A program made the position numbers and the translations under genes. The notes below the pieces were generated by a model. The model searched no databases. It was not told the DNA's origin and saw only the letters and a program-made list of their open reading frames with translations. DNA of 64,000 bases, from NCBI GenBank assembly GCA_024235215.1, contig JACKMU010000002.1, forward strand, positions 1 through 64,000, given 5' to 3'. The DNA is from Chromatiaceae bacterium (GTDB lineage: Bacteria > Pseudomonadota > Gammaproteobacteria > Chromatiales > Chromatiaceae). Position 1 is the stretch's first letter, and the number at the start of each line of letters is the position of its first letter. Below are positions 35,473-44,313 of this stretch, piece by piece.

Positions 35473-36732
35473 CTATTGATAGCCTTCCGGGAAAGGGTCC
35501 GGTTCGATCAATTCCTTGGTTTCGAACACGACAGCGTACTGACCGTCATCCTTCGCCCGACCGATACGGGTCTTGGACCACAGGTGGTGGTTCGGATGAA
35601 TCTTCACGTAGCCTTCCGGCGCCATGGTGAGCTCGATGCCCGGAGAGGATTCCTTGATCTTGTCGATGTCGAACGACCCGGCTTTCTCGACAGCCGCCTT
35701 CCACAACCAGGGTCCGAGGTAGGCGGCCTGGGTCACGTCACCGATGACGATGTCTTTACCCCATTTTTCCTTGAAGGCCTTGACGAACGCCTTGTTGTTG
35801 TCGTTCGGGAGACTCTGGAAATACTTCATCGCCGCGTACGCGCCGACGATGTTCTCGCCACCGATGCCAAGGATTTCATCTTCAGTGACCGAGATCGTCA
35901 GGACGATGGGTTTTTCCTTCGTCATGTCGATGCCCGCAGCCTTGAGCTGCTTGTAGAACGCCACGTTCGAACCGCCCACGACGATCGCATAGAGTACGTC
36001 CGGCTTCTTCAGCTTGATCTTGTTGATCACCGAATTGAACTGGGTGTGTCCGAGTGGGTAATACTCTTCACCCACGACTTCCAGCCCAAGCTTTTCGATA
36101 TGTTTGCGGGCGATTTTGTTCGAGGTGCGCGGCCAGATGTAGTCGGAACCGAGCAGGAAAAACTTCTTCGCACCCTTGTTTTTCACCACCCAGTCGATAC
36201 CGGCGATGATCTGTTGCGTGGCTTCCTGCCCGGTGTAGATCACGTTCGGAGATTCCTCGAGACCCTCGTAGAACGTCGGGTAGTAAAGCATGCCGTTGTA
36301 CTGTTCAAAGACCGGCAGGACGGCTTTTCTTGATGCCGATGTCCAGCAACCGAATACCGAGGCGACCTTGTCATTGACCAGCAGCTTCTTGGCTTTTTCC
36401 GCGAAGGTTGGCCAGTCGCTCGCGCCGTCCTCCTGGATATATTCAATCTTCCTGCCCAGCACGCCACCCATCGCGTTGATCTGATCGATGGCCAGTTTTT
36501 CAGCCTGAACAGAACCGGTTTCACTGATCGCCATGGTCCCGGTCACCGAGTGGAGTATGCCGACCGTAACCGTGTCGTCGGTTACAGCCAGGCCGGTTGT
36601 ATTGACATCGCTTGTGGCGGGTGCCGCCATGAGTTGGGTAGACACTGCCAGCGCAAGGGGGAGGCTTACCAGGCTTCTGATAAGTGCCCTGCGCATCGAA
36701 CCGTGTCGCTCTTTGCTGCAGTAATTTTTCAT
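35473..36732 (-). CDS. urtA: Urea/short-chain amide ABC transporter substrate-binding protein UrtA/FmdD type
   Basis: The protein has 419 residues from the ATG at 36732, with AGAGGG seven bases upstream. An internal Met twelve codons on would begin a shorter signal peptide. The signal (RSLVSLPLALAVSTQLMAAP) precedes a mature type-I binding domain with VGILHSVTGTMAISETG, GCWTSASRKAVLPVFE and YPTFYEGLEESPN, all typical of UrtA/AmiC/FmdD. It captures urea or short amides in the periplasm. As first gene of the operon it faces the divergent permease-kinase. Confidence 0.94.
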   Translation of the reverse strand: MKNYCSKERHGSMRRALIRSLVSLPLALAVSTQLMAAPATSDVNTTGLAVTDDTVTVGILHSVTGTMAISETGSVQAEKLAIDQINAMGGVLGRKIEYIQEDGASDWPTFAEKAKKLLVNDKVASVFGCWTSASRKAVLPVFEQYNGMLYYPTFYEGLEESPNVIYTGQEATQQIIAGIDWVVKNKGAKKFFLLGSDYIWPRTSNKIARKHIEKLGLEVVGEEYYPLGHTQFNSVINKIKLKKPDVLYAIVVGGSNVAFYKQLKAAGIDMTKEKPIVLTISVTEDEILGIGGENIVGAYAAMKYFQSLPNDNNKAFVKAFKEKWGKDIVIGDVTQAAYLGPWLWKAAVEKAGSFDIDKIKESSPGIELTMAPEGYVKIHPNHHLWSKTRIGRAKDDGQYAVVFETKELIEPDPFPEGYQ

Positions 36733-36832
36733 CGATAGACCCTCTGAAGTGTCGATTGCCAAGAGAAAACTCTCGGCGACCAGTATCCGCAAAGGGTCCT
36801 GTCGCAACCATTCGCCAACAACCGCAGAGGAC

Positions 36833-36873
36833 TACGCAATTTGACGCATACAGCGTGGCCCGGTTATTGCGTA
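36833..36873. promoter_or_regulatory. Inverted repeat in the urtA/permease-kinase promoter region
   Basis: TACGCAAT (36833-36840) and its exact reverse complement ATTGCGTA (36866-36873) flank a 25-bp core in the 218-bp divergent gap. A TTGACG box begins at 36841. The placement fits an operator shared by the urt/fmd operon and the regulator genes; the LuxR-type regulator at 40340 is the natural candidate to bind it. Confidence 0.5.
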
Positions 36874-36950
36874 TTTTCAGTCTATACGAGGTTGTCTCAG
36901 CTTTTTACCGGGGTGTAGTTGAGTAGTATGGTGAGTTATTAGACGGGCAA

Positions 36951-39900
36951 ATGAATAAGCAGCAGGTATTTCCACCGCGGCGTGACTACAACAGTTGGGT
37001 TGCAGATCAAACGCTTGAGGACTTTGCGCTGCGGTTTACCGCGAAGAAGGCCAGGCGGTGGTCGTTCGCACGTGTCGCAAATACGGCCCTGGGCGCTGTT
37101 TCCTTTCTTGCACTGGAAGCGATCGGTGGCGCGATTATGGTGCAGTACGGCTTCACCAATACCGCGATCGCGGTATTGGCAGTGAGCGTCATTATCTTCC
37201 TTACCGGTCTTCCGATTGCCTATTACGCGGCACGGTACGGTGTGGATATCGATCTGCTCAGCCGAGGTGCCGGGTTCGGCTATATCGGTTCGACCATCAC
37301 GTCGCTGATTTACGCGTCGTTCACGTTTATTTTTTTCGCGCTCGAGGCCGCCATCCTGGCCTCGGCATTGGAGTTGCTGACGGGACTGCCGCTGAGTATC
37401 GGTTACCTGCTCAGTTCGCTGGTCATCATCCCGCTGTCGATCCACGGCATCACGCTGATCAGCCGGTTCCAGCTGTGGACGCAACCGGTCTGGATCCTGC
37501 TCCAGATGCTGCCCTTCATCTTTATCTTTTACAAGGATATGAGCACATTCGAGGCCTGGATCAGCCACACCGGGTCCGCACCCGTGGCTGGGGAGGGTTT
37601 CAACTGGCTGGCCTTTGGCGCTGCCTCCGGTGTCTTGTTTTCGTTGATTGCCCAGATCGGTGAACAGGTCGATTACCTGCGATTCCTCCCACTTGGCAGA
37701 CGTGAAAATCGGTGCTATTGGTGGCTGTCGATGATTGCGGGTGGGCCTGGCTGGATCATCGTCGGTGCACTGAAGATCCTTGCCGGATCTTTCCTGGCCG
37801 TACTCGCGATCAGCCATGGGATCTCCGCCTCCATCGCCAGTGACCCGATCCATATGTACCTGGTGGCGTTCAGTTACGTCAGCCAGTCGCCGACCGCAGC
37901 ACTGGCGTTGGCCGGTATTTTCGTCATCCTGTGCCAGTTGAAGATCAATGTCACCAATTCCTACGCCGGTTCAATCGCTTGGTCCAATTTTTTCTCCCGG
38001 CTGACGCACAGCCATCCCGGCAGGGTCGTCTGGCTAGTATTTAACGTCGTGATCGCCTTGCTGCTGATGAAACTGGGGATCTATCATGCGCTGGAAAACA
38101 TTCTCGGCATCTATTCGATCGTCGCCGTTGCCTGGGTGTGTTCGCTGAGCGCGGACCTGTTGATCAACAAGCCGCTGGGGCTCAGCCCAGCCTATATCGA
38201 ATTCAAGCGCGCACATCTTTTCGATATCAATCCGGTGGGTATTGGCGCGATGAGCATTGCCACGCTGTTCGGTATTCTCGGCTACGCAGAGGTATTCGGC
38301 CCCGCGATCAAGGCTTTCTCATCCTATATCACCATGCTGATCGCACTTCTCGCCGCACCGGCAATCGCCTGGATGACCAAGGGCCGTTATTACATCGCCC
38401 GCCCACCGACAAATGATTTCGCGCACACCGCGGAGGCAGCCTGTGAGGTATGCGGTAACCTGTTCGAAACCGAGGATATGACAACCTGCCCCTCATACCA
38501 GGGAAATATCTGCTCCTTGTGCTGTTCGCTTGATTCACTCTGTAACGACCGCTGCAAGGTCGGCGCCAGGGTCAGCGATCAGTTGGCCGCGTTCGGTAGA
38601 TTCCTGTTTCCTGGCGGACAGATTGGCAGGGTCAATGCTCGGCTGCTGCAATTCCTTTCGCTGATGAGTGTGCTGTCCGCGTTCGTCGCCGCGGTGTTCT
38701 GGCTGGTGTCGCAGCAGATGGGCTCGGATAACACAGAAGTGAGCCAACTGGTGAACAATGCGCTGTTCAATGTCTACATGCTGTTGCTGATACTGATCGG
38801 CGTACTGGTATGGTTGTTCGTGCTGGCCGAGGAAAGCAAGAAACTGGCGTTGGATGAAACCACCAAGCAGGCGGACCTGCTGACTAACGAGATACTGGCG
38901 CATCATGTCACCGACATGAAACTGCAGAAGGCGAAGGAGAACGCGGATGCGGCGAACCAGGCCAAGAGTCGCTATCTCACCGGTATCAGTCACGAACTCA
39001 GGAGTCCACTGAATTCCATTCTGGGTTATGCGCAGTTGCTGGAAAAGGACGGCAGCCTTTCGGATGCGCAGCAGAAAAAAATCAACCTGATCCGGCGCAG
39101 CAGTGATCACCTGGCTAACCTGATTGAGGGCCTGCTGGATCTTTCCAGTATCGAGGCCGGACGTCTCGAAATGCGCCGCGACCAGGTATCCCTTGGCACG
39201 CTGTTGAAAGAAATCACCGACATGTCGCGTGTCCAGGCGGCGGCAAAAGGGTTGGATTTTGAAACTGTCAGCCTGTCTGAACTGCCGGAAGTGATTACTA
39301 CGGATGAAAAACACCTGCGGCAGATCCTGATCAACCTGTTGTCGAACGCGATAAAGTACACGGAGCGGGGCGTCATTACCTTTACCGTGCGTTACCGCAG
39401 CGAGGTGGCGGATTTTTACATCAGGGATACCGGGATCGGTATCGAGCCGGACTACCTGGAAACGATCTTTCACCCGTTCGAGCGTATCCGTAAGCCCGGA
39501 ACGCCACAGAACCCAGGAACCGGGCTGGGGTTGACGATCAGCCGTTTTCTCACCGAGATCATGGGTGGTAATCTTTCGGTGACAAGCAGTCCGGGCGAGG
39601 GCAGTGAATTCCGACTGTCGCTGATGCTGCCGCGCGTCTTCCGGGTCTCTGAACTTCCACAGCCAACCCGATCCATCAAGGGCTATAAAGGCGTAGAGCG
39701 CACGGTGATGGTCGTTGATGACAATGCGTCACATCGTGGCCTGATCAGTGAAATTCTGTCACCCGTCGGTTTCGAAGTTCTCGAGGCGAAGGACGGCTAT
39801 GAATGCCTTGAAGCAGTCGGCCGGCATCGGATTCACCTGTTCCTGCTGGATATTTCCATGCCGGGTATGGATGGTTGGGAGTTACTGGAGCGGCTGAGAC

Positions 39901-40343
39901 GTGAGGGCGTGAGCCAGCCGGTCTTGATGGTTTCCGCGGACGCGATAGACGGGCCGACGCATGCAATGGGGCCGGAGCCAAAATTCAGACCGCATGACGG
40001 ATTTATTGCGAAACCCATCCGTGATAACAATCTGCTGGACAAGGTCTCCACCGCGCTTGACTTGGAATGGGAATACATGGACGACGATGCGGAGAGCAAA
40101 CGGGTCATCCGCAAGTGTGAAGTGAGCCTCGACTTCAGTCACCCGGAATGCATGAACGATTGCAGTGAACTTCTCTCGATGTCCGAACTTGGTTACATCG
40201 CGGGAATGGAGAGGGTCCTGCAAAGAATCGAGGCGAGAAGTGTCGCGCCGGAGTTCGTGAAATGCGTCCGCCGGCACATGTCCGAACTGCAGATATCCAG
40301 GGTTACAGAACTCTGCAGGCGCATCATTTCCCACGCACAATGA
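36951..40343 (+). CDS. Hybrid histidine kinase with an NCS1-type permease as sensor domain
   Basis: The protein has 1130 residues. Residues about 10-475 form a complete NCS1 (cytosine/purine/allantoin) permease-like domain with around twelve helices (for example IGGAIMVQYGFTNTAIAV and SLIAQIGEQVDYLRFLP). A cysteine-rich stretch follows (C498, C501, C513, C521, C524, C525, C531, C535). Two more membrane helices lie at about 566-586 and 606-625. The kinase has phospho-histidine H681 (HELRSPLNS), an ATPase lobe with TGLGLTISRF, and a receiver (about 930-1050, LLDISMPGMDG). Transporter-fused kinases are known (CbrA with an SSS domain). The divergent amide transporter and formamidase genes suggest it senses urea, formamide or a related amide. 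The ligand is inference. Confidence 0.85.
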   Translation: MNKQQVFPPRRDYNSWVADQTLEDFALRFTAKKARRWSFARVANTALGAVSFLALEAIGGAIMVQYGFTNTAIAVLAVSVIIFLTGLPIAYYAARYGVDIDLLSRGAGFGYIGSTITSLIYASFTFIFFALEAAILASALELLTGLPLSIGYLLSSLVIIPLSIHGITLISRFQLWTQPVWILLQMLPFIFIFYKDMSTFEAWISHTGSAPVAGEGFNWLAFGAASGVLFSLIAQIGEQVDYLRFLPLGRRENRCYWWLSMIAGGPGWIIVGALKILAGSFLAVLAISHGISASIASDPIHMYLVAFSYVSQSPTAALALAGIFVILCQLKINVTNSYAGSIAWSNFFSRLTHSHPGRVVWLVFNVVIALLLMKLGIYHALENILGIYSIVAVAWVCSLSADLLINKPLGLSPAYIEFKRAHLFDINPVGIGAMSIATLFGILGYAEVFGPAIKAFSSYITMLIALLAAPAIAWMTKGRYYIARPPTNDFAHTAEAACEVCGNLFETEDMTTCPSYQGNICSLCCSLDSLCNDRCKVGARVSDQLAAFGRFLFPGGQIGRVNARLLQFLSLMSVLSAFVAAVFWLVSQQMGSDNTEVSQLVNNALFNVYMLLLILIGVLVWLFVLAEESKKLALDETTKQADLLTNEILAHHVTDMKLQKAKENADAANQAKSRYLTGISHELRSPLNSILGYAQLLEKDGSLSDAQQKKINLIRRSSDHLANLIEGLLDLSSIEAGRLEMRRDQVSLGTLLKEITDMSRVQAAAKGLDFETVSLSELPEVITTDEKHLRQILINLLSNAIKYTERGVITFTVRYRSEVADFYIRDTGIGIEPDYLETIFHPFERIRKPGTPQNPGTGLGLTISRFLTEIMGGNLSVTSSPGEGSEFRLSLMLPRVFRVSELPQPTRSIKGYKGVERTVMVVDDNASHRGLISEILSPVGFEVLEAKDGYECLEAVGRHRIHLFLLDISMPGMDGWELLERLRREGVSQPVLMVSADAIDGPTHAMGPEPKFRPHDGFIAKPIRDNNLLDKVSTALDLEWEYMDDDAESKRVIRKCEVSLDFSHPECMNDCSELLSMSELGYIAGMERVLQRIEARSVAPEFVKCVRRHMSELQISRVTELCRRIISHAQ

Positions 40344-41236
40344 ACGAGCTACAGGAAATCATTCTCCTGGTCGACGATTCCACGGAGACCCTTGGGATAT
40401 ATAACGAGGCACTCTCGTCGGCCGGGTACACCGTGCTGGTTGCGCTGGACGGCGAACAGGCCATCCGGATAGCCGGGCGGATAACCCCGGATATCATCCT
40501 GCTGGATGCCGTCATGCCGGTGATGGACGGGTTCGTAACCTGTCAGCACTTCAAGTCCGATCCCGTGTTGGCCGAAGTGCCGGTTATTTTCATGACCGGC
40601 CTGGGTGAAACTGAGCATATCGTCCGCGGGTTTCAATCCGGCGGTACCGATTATCTGCAAAAGCCAATCAATCACGATGAACTGCTGGCACGCATCAGGG
40701 TCCATCTGAATAGTTCCAGGATAGCGAGAAGTACACGCCGGGCCCTGGATGAAGTGAGCCAGCCTGCATTCGCCAGCGATCTTTCGGGCAAGCTGATATG
40801 GGCTACACAGCGCGCCTCCGGTATTTTTTCCGCGCTTGGCGAAGACACCCGGGGCAGTGCAAAGGTCGCGGAACAGATAAGACAGTGGCTGAGGCATTCG
40901 CCGGAGAGAAACAGTATTCTGAAATTCACCGGCCTTGAGATACCGTTGCAGGTACAGTTCCTTGCCCGCTCGACGCCGACGGAATTCCTGTTTCAGATCA
41001 TCGACCTCTCCGAGGGCGGTGCTATCGAAGCCATCAGGCTGGAATTTGGCCTGACGGAACGGGAAGCCGAAGTTTCCTACTGGCTGGCACAGGGAAAAAC
41101 CAATCGTGAGATCGCGCAGATACTGGAGATGAGCCCGAGAACCGTCAGCAAACACCTGGAAACCGTATTCCGCAAGCTCGGCGTGGAAAACCGGACATCG
41201 GCCGCTGCCCGTTGCATACAGGTTCTTTACACGTAA
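40340..41236 (+). CDS. LuxR-type response regulator, partner of the permease-kinase
   Basis: The protein has 298 residues; its ATG overlaps the kinase stop (ATGA). The receiver has VDDS, phospho-acceptor D56 (ILLDAVMP) and LQKPIN. A middle region of about 100 residues separates it from a C-terminal LuxR/GerE helix-turn-helix (LTEREAEVSYWLAQGKTN, then MSPRTVSKHLETVFRKLGV). Coupling to the kinase makes them a cognate pair controlling the divergent urt-fmd operon. Confidence 0.92.
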   Translation: MNELQEIILLVDDSTETLGIYNEALSSAGYTVLVALDGEQAIRIAGRITPDIILLDAVMPVMDGFVTCQHFKSDPVLAEVPVIFMTGLGETEHIVRGFQSGGTDYLQKPINHDELLARIRVHLNSSRIARSTRRALDEVSQPAFASDLSGKLIWATQRASGIFSALGEDTRGSAKVAEQIRQWLRHSPERNSILKFTGLEIPLQVQFLARSTPTEFLFQIIDLSEGGAIEAIRLEFGLTEREAEVSYWLAQGKTNREIAQILEMSPRTVSKHLETVFRKLGVENRTSAAARCIQVLYT

Positions 41237-41345
41237 GCGGAACGTTATATCTCTTTACCACGATATTTATTCATCCGCCGGGTAAACTTACGCACATACC
41301 CACGCGCTTCCTTTCAGTGCAGATGGTTTTGAGCTTGTTCAATAC

Positions 41346-41433
41346 CTGTTGCGGGGAGAGCGATCGCGCCTCGCCGACTTCTCCTCGGTGGCGCTGTAGC
41401 GAATCAGTCGTACACCAGCCCCACTCCCTGTTT
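41346..41433 (+). pseudogene. Fragment of the phoH 3' end (direct repeat A, right copy)
   Basis: 41346-41399 encodes LLRGERSRLADFSSVAL and a stop, the C-terminus of the PhoH protein with three changed residues, and 34 further bases match the phoH downstream flank. No promoter or gene start belongs to it. It marks the right end of the segment inserted between phoH and the QEGLA gene. The rest of the 41237-41574 gap shows no gene. Confidence 0.85.
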
Positions 41434-41574
41434 CCTATATGGGGATGCTGCCTACCCACGCAGCCGAAGAAAACCGTAGATGTGCTTGCGATACCGTTGA
41501 CCATAAACACGGCGCCTGCGCCACGAACAGTTGCAATCTATCCATGCGCCTTCCCGCACCCACGGGTGTCCGGA

Positions 41575-42861
41575 TCACGAGAGCAGCGCCGCATAATCCG
41601 ATTCCAGCTGCTGAAAATTGAGCGTGGCGATGAAGCGGCTGAAGCTGAACCAGGAGGCGAGCCCCCTGATGTCGGCAAAATGAGGAGGCACGAAGCGTGG
41701 CGGCACGATGATCCCCTCGGTCATCAGTTGATCAATGATCCTGATATCCTCCAGCTGAATCTTGCCGACAAAGAGCAGCGGCAACTTCTCCAGTTTTCCC
41801 TGAGCGACTGCCAACCGCATAAAATTGTAAGTCTGCACGAACCCACGCATATAGGAGATATCTTTGGTGAATGGCCTGCCTTCCGGGGTACTGCCGCGGA
41901 ACACCCGGCTGGCGATAGTGTAACTCTCCTCCTCGCACAGCTCCCGGTTGCGCAGATAGTTGTACACCTCGATGAAATTGGCGCCCTCTTCGGCCAGTGT
42001 GACGGCGCGCACCCGGTTGATCAGCCGGTAGAGGCGTGTCGGTGTGGAGCGCAGTGTAATAATCTCGGTAAGCACAGCCAGCCCCTCCTGGGTGACCGTA
42101 GTGGAGGGCTGCCCTTTCCCCAGAAAGGTGCAGTAGGGCTGGGAAATGCCGTTCAGCGTGGTACCCAAATGGATCCACCCCTCATGCGCCTCCAGCACAT
42201 CGAGATCTTCGCTGTTCAGCATCGCCCCCCGGCGTATCTTGATATAGTCTGTGCCGGCCGCGGCATCCGCGGTGATACCGTCGCTGATCATTACACGGAT
42301 ACCATCGTTGGGAAACACCCGCTTCATGCGCCCGTTCAGCTCTTCAACCGCGGCTTCAGCGTCGATCGTCTTAGGCTCCTCCTGCATATCGCGATGCCGC
42401 AGCAGGTTGATCAAGGTCTCCTCCATGCTGGTGCCCAGCTCAGCCACGGTCGGGTCGCCCGCGTGAAACACATCCGACGCTGAGCCGTAGAGCTCCTGCG
42501 ACAGATCGCCAAACTCATGGCAGCCGCGCGCTTCCAGCAACCGCACCACCATCTGATACTCACGGCAGACCCGCCGCATCATCCCGGTCACCGGGCTCAG
42601 CTGCCCCAGCTGGCGATTGATATCGCGTTCGATTTCGTGAAACTCACGACGCTTCACTTGTGCATCGAACCCGAGCTGGCACTCATCCCGGTAGTAATCG
42701 CTATCGATTCGCGGCAGCGCCTTGCAGCCACTCTCGAAGAACGCATCCTTGATCCGGGGATTCCACTTGATCGCATCCAGAATCCGAATTGGTTTCTGTG
42801 CTTCGACAATACGGTCGGAGAGCGCTCTGACAGTATCGAGATACTCTTTCGTGGCGGGCAT
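41575..42861 (-). CDS. QEGLA-motif (DUF1704/MATCAP-like) metallopeptidase
   Basis: The protein has 428 residues from the ATG at 42861 (MPATKEYLDTVRALSDRI); an ATG at 42924 would add 21 residues encoded partly in a repeat and is less likely. It has the HEGWIH zinc motif (HExxxH) and the TVTQEGLAVLTE motif, whose glutamate can be the third ligand. The family was called flavohemoglobin expression-modulating QEGLA protein, and eukaryotic members are tyrosine carboxypeptidases. The bacterial substrate is unknown. It originally neighboured phoH, as the relics at 29.7 kb show. Confidence 0.85.
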   Translation of the reverse strand: MPATKEYLDTVRALSDRIVEAQKPIRILDAIKWNPRIKDAFFESGCKALPRIDSDYYRDECQLGFDAQVKRREFHEIERDINRQLGQLSPVTGMMRRVCREYQMVVRLLEARGCHEFGDLSQELYGSASDVFHAGDPTVAELGTSMEETLINLLRHRDMQEEPKTIDAEAAVEELNGRMKRVFPNDGIRVMISDGITADAAAGTDYIKIRRGAMLNSEDLDVLEAHEGWIHLGTTLNGISQPYCTFLGKGQPSTTVTQEGLAVLTEIITLRSTPTRLYRLINRVRAVTLAEEGANFIEVYNYLRNRELCEEESYTIASRVFRGSTPEGRPFTKDISYMRGFVQTYNFMRLAVAQGKLEKLPLLFVGKIQLEDIRIIDQLMTEGIIVPPRFVPPHFADIRGLASWFSFSRFIATLNFQQLESDYAALLS

Positions 42862-42929
42862 GGCTGGTCGGGTCTCACTACGGCACACTGGTTCGCTAAT
42901 CCGATGTCCGGTCAGAAACTCCATCTGTG

Positions 42930-43006
42930 GTCATTCCCGCACAGGCGGGGATCCAGTAAGTCGCTGATTTTTTTGATCCCAGCCTTCGCCGGGACGACGA
43001 TAGATG
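42930..43006. repeat. Short dispersed REP-like palindromic element
   Basis: The sequence contains ATTCCCGC-acag-GCGGGGAT followed about 30 bp later by GATCCCAGCC-ttc-GCCGGGACGACG. This is the common form of small genomic palindromes seen in many proteobacteria. It lies between the QEGLA gene and the VWA gene and encodes nothing. Confidence 0.6.
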
Positions 43007-43120
43007 AAAGAAACATCTGTTTCCGGACGCGTTCTAATCTAGCCTAAACCCCGCGTCCTGACTAGCCGACCCGGGAACAGAGTCGCCATCGCGCCGTTCG
43101 GTGGGTATCCACCGCAAAAC

Positions 43121-44296
43121 CTATTTCGAGAGCGCTCCTATACCCTCGTCCAGGCCGGTCAGCGTCAGCGGATACATACGCATTCCCAGTTGTTGATAGA
43201 TGTGCTTGGTCGTGCCGCTGTATTTCCAGAACTCCGGTTCGCTCGGGTTGAACCAGATCACCTTCTCCCAGGTATCGAGAATACGCTGCAACCACACCAC
43301 ACCCGGTTCCCGGTTCCAATGCTCCACGCTACCGTTCTCAGCGAAGAGTTCGTAAGGAGACATGGCTGCGTCCCCCACAAAAATCACCCGGTAGTCACGA
43401 CCATAAGTATGCAGTAGCTCTGGCGTCGGTATCGTGTCGCTGAAGCGGCGCTGATTGCTGCGCCATACCTTTTCGTAGATGCAGTTGTGAAAATAGTAGT
43501 GTTCGAGATGTTTGAATTCGCTGCGGGCAGCGGAAAAGAGCTGCTCGCACTCGCGCACATAGGGCTCCATCGAGCCGCCAACATCGAGAAACAGCAACAC
43601 TTTGACCGCATTATGCCGTTCCGGAACCATCTTGATATCCAGCATCCCCGCGTTGCGGGCAGTCGAACTGATGGTATCGTCCAGATCCAGCTCTTCGGCC
43701 GCACCACTGCGAGCGAACTTGCGCAGTTTGCGCAACGCCACTTTGATGTTGCGGGTACCCAGTTCGACGCCATCGTCCAGATCCCGGAACTGACGCTTCT
43801 CCCACACCTTGAGCGCACGCCGCTGACGGCTCTCGCCACCAATCCTGATCCCCTCAGGATTGTAGCCGGAGTGACCGAACGGAGAGGTACCACCGGTGCC
43901 AATCCACTTACTGCCGCCGGCATGCCGCCCCTGCTGCTCCTCCAGCCGTTTTTTCAGCGTCTCCAACAGCTTATCCAGTCCACCCTGCGACTCGATCTGC
44001 GCCATCTCCTCGGCACTGAAGCTCCGTTTCAGCTCGTGGCGCAACCACTCCTCCGGTATCAGCACCTGCATGAAATTCTGGATCTGCTCCAATCCGTGGA
44101 AGTAGCTGCCGAAGGCACGGTCGAAACGGTCGAAAAATTTCTCATCCTTCACCAGACAGAGCCGTGCCAGCAGGTAGAAATCGTCGAGACTGGCAAATGC
44201 CAGCCGCTGGTCGAGTGCCTCGATCAATGTCAGCAGCTCTTTGATAGTGACCGGCACCTGAGCCTGACGCAATGTGGTGAAGAAATCGATCAGCAT
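43121..44296 (-). CDS. VWA-domain protein, CoxE-like
   Basis: The protein has 391 residues. A CoxE-like N-terminal region (MLIDFFTTLRQAQVPVTIKE) precedes a von Willebrand A domain with the metal-ion site VLLFLDVGGSMEP, where DxGxS replaces the usual DxSxS. The gene lies 17 bp after the MoxR-type ATPase. Such MoxR-VWA pairs act together as chaperones that insert metals or activate enzymes. The client cannot be deduced from the neighbours. Confidence 0.86.
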   Translation of the reverse strand: MLIDFFTTLRQAQVPVTIKELLTLIEALDQRLAFASLDDFYLLARLCLVKDEKFFDRFDRAFGSYFHGLEQIQNFMQVLIPEEWLRHELKRSFSAEEMAQIESQGGLDKLLETLKKRLEEQQGRHAGGSKWIGTGGTSPFGHSGYNPEGIRIGGESRQRRALKVWEKRQFRDLDDGVELGTRNIKVALRKLRKFARSGAAEELDLDDTISSTARNAGMLDIKMVPERHNAVKVLLFLDVGGSMEPYVRECEQLFSAARSEFKHLEHYYFHNCIYEKVWRSNQRRFSDTIPTPELLHTYGRDYRVIFVGDAAMSPYELFAENGSVEHWNREPGVVWLQRILDTWEKVIWFNPSEPEFWKYSGTTKHIYQQLGMRMYPLTLTGLDEGIGALSK

Positions 44297-44313
44297 CGTC
44301 TCACGACCGCAGC

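Noticed and set aside
41212..42483. Long plus-strand open frame of 423 codons over the QEGLA gene
   Set aside because: It is antisense to a gene with clear motifs, shows no family resemblance and has no ribosome site. It is a high-GC shadow.
41575..42861. Possible SpoVR assignment for the gene after phoH
   Set aside because: The QEGLA and HExxxH motifs identify the DUF1704/MATCAP-like family instead.
42930..43006. CRISPR-like repeat
   Set aside because: Only one pair of short palindromes is present, with no regular spacing or further copies. It is a REP-like element. No CRISPR array was seen in the window.
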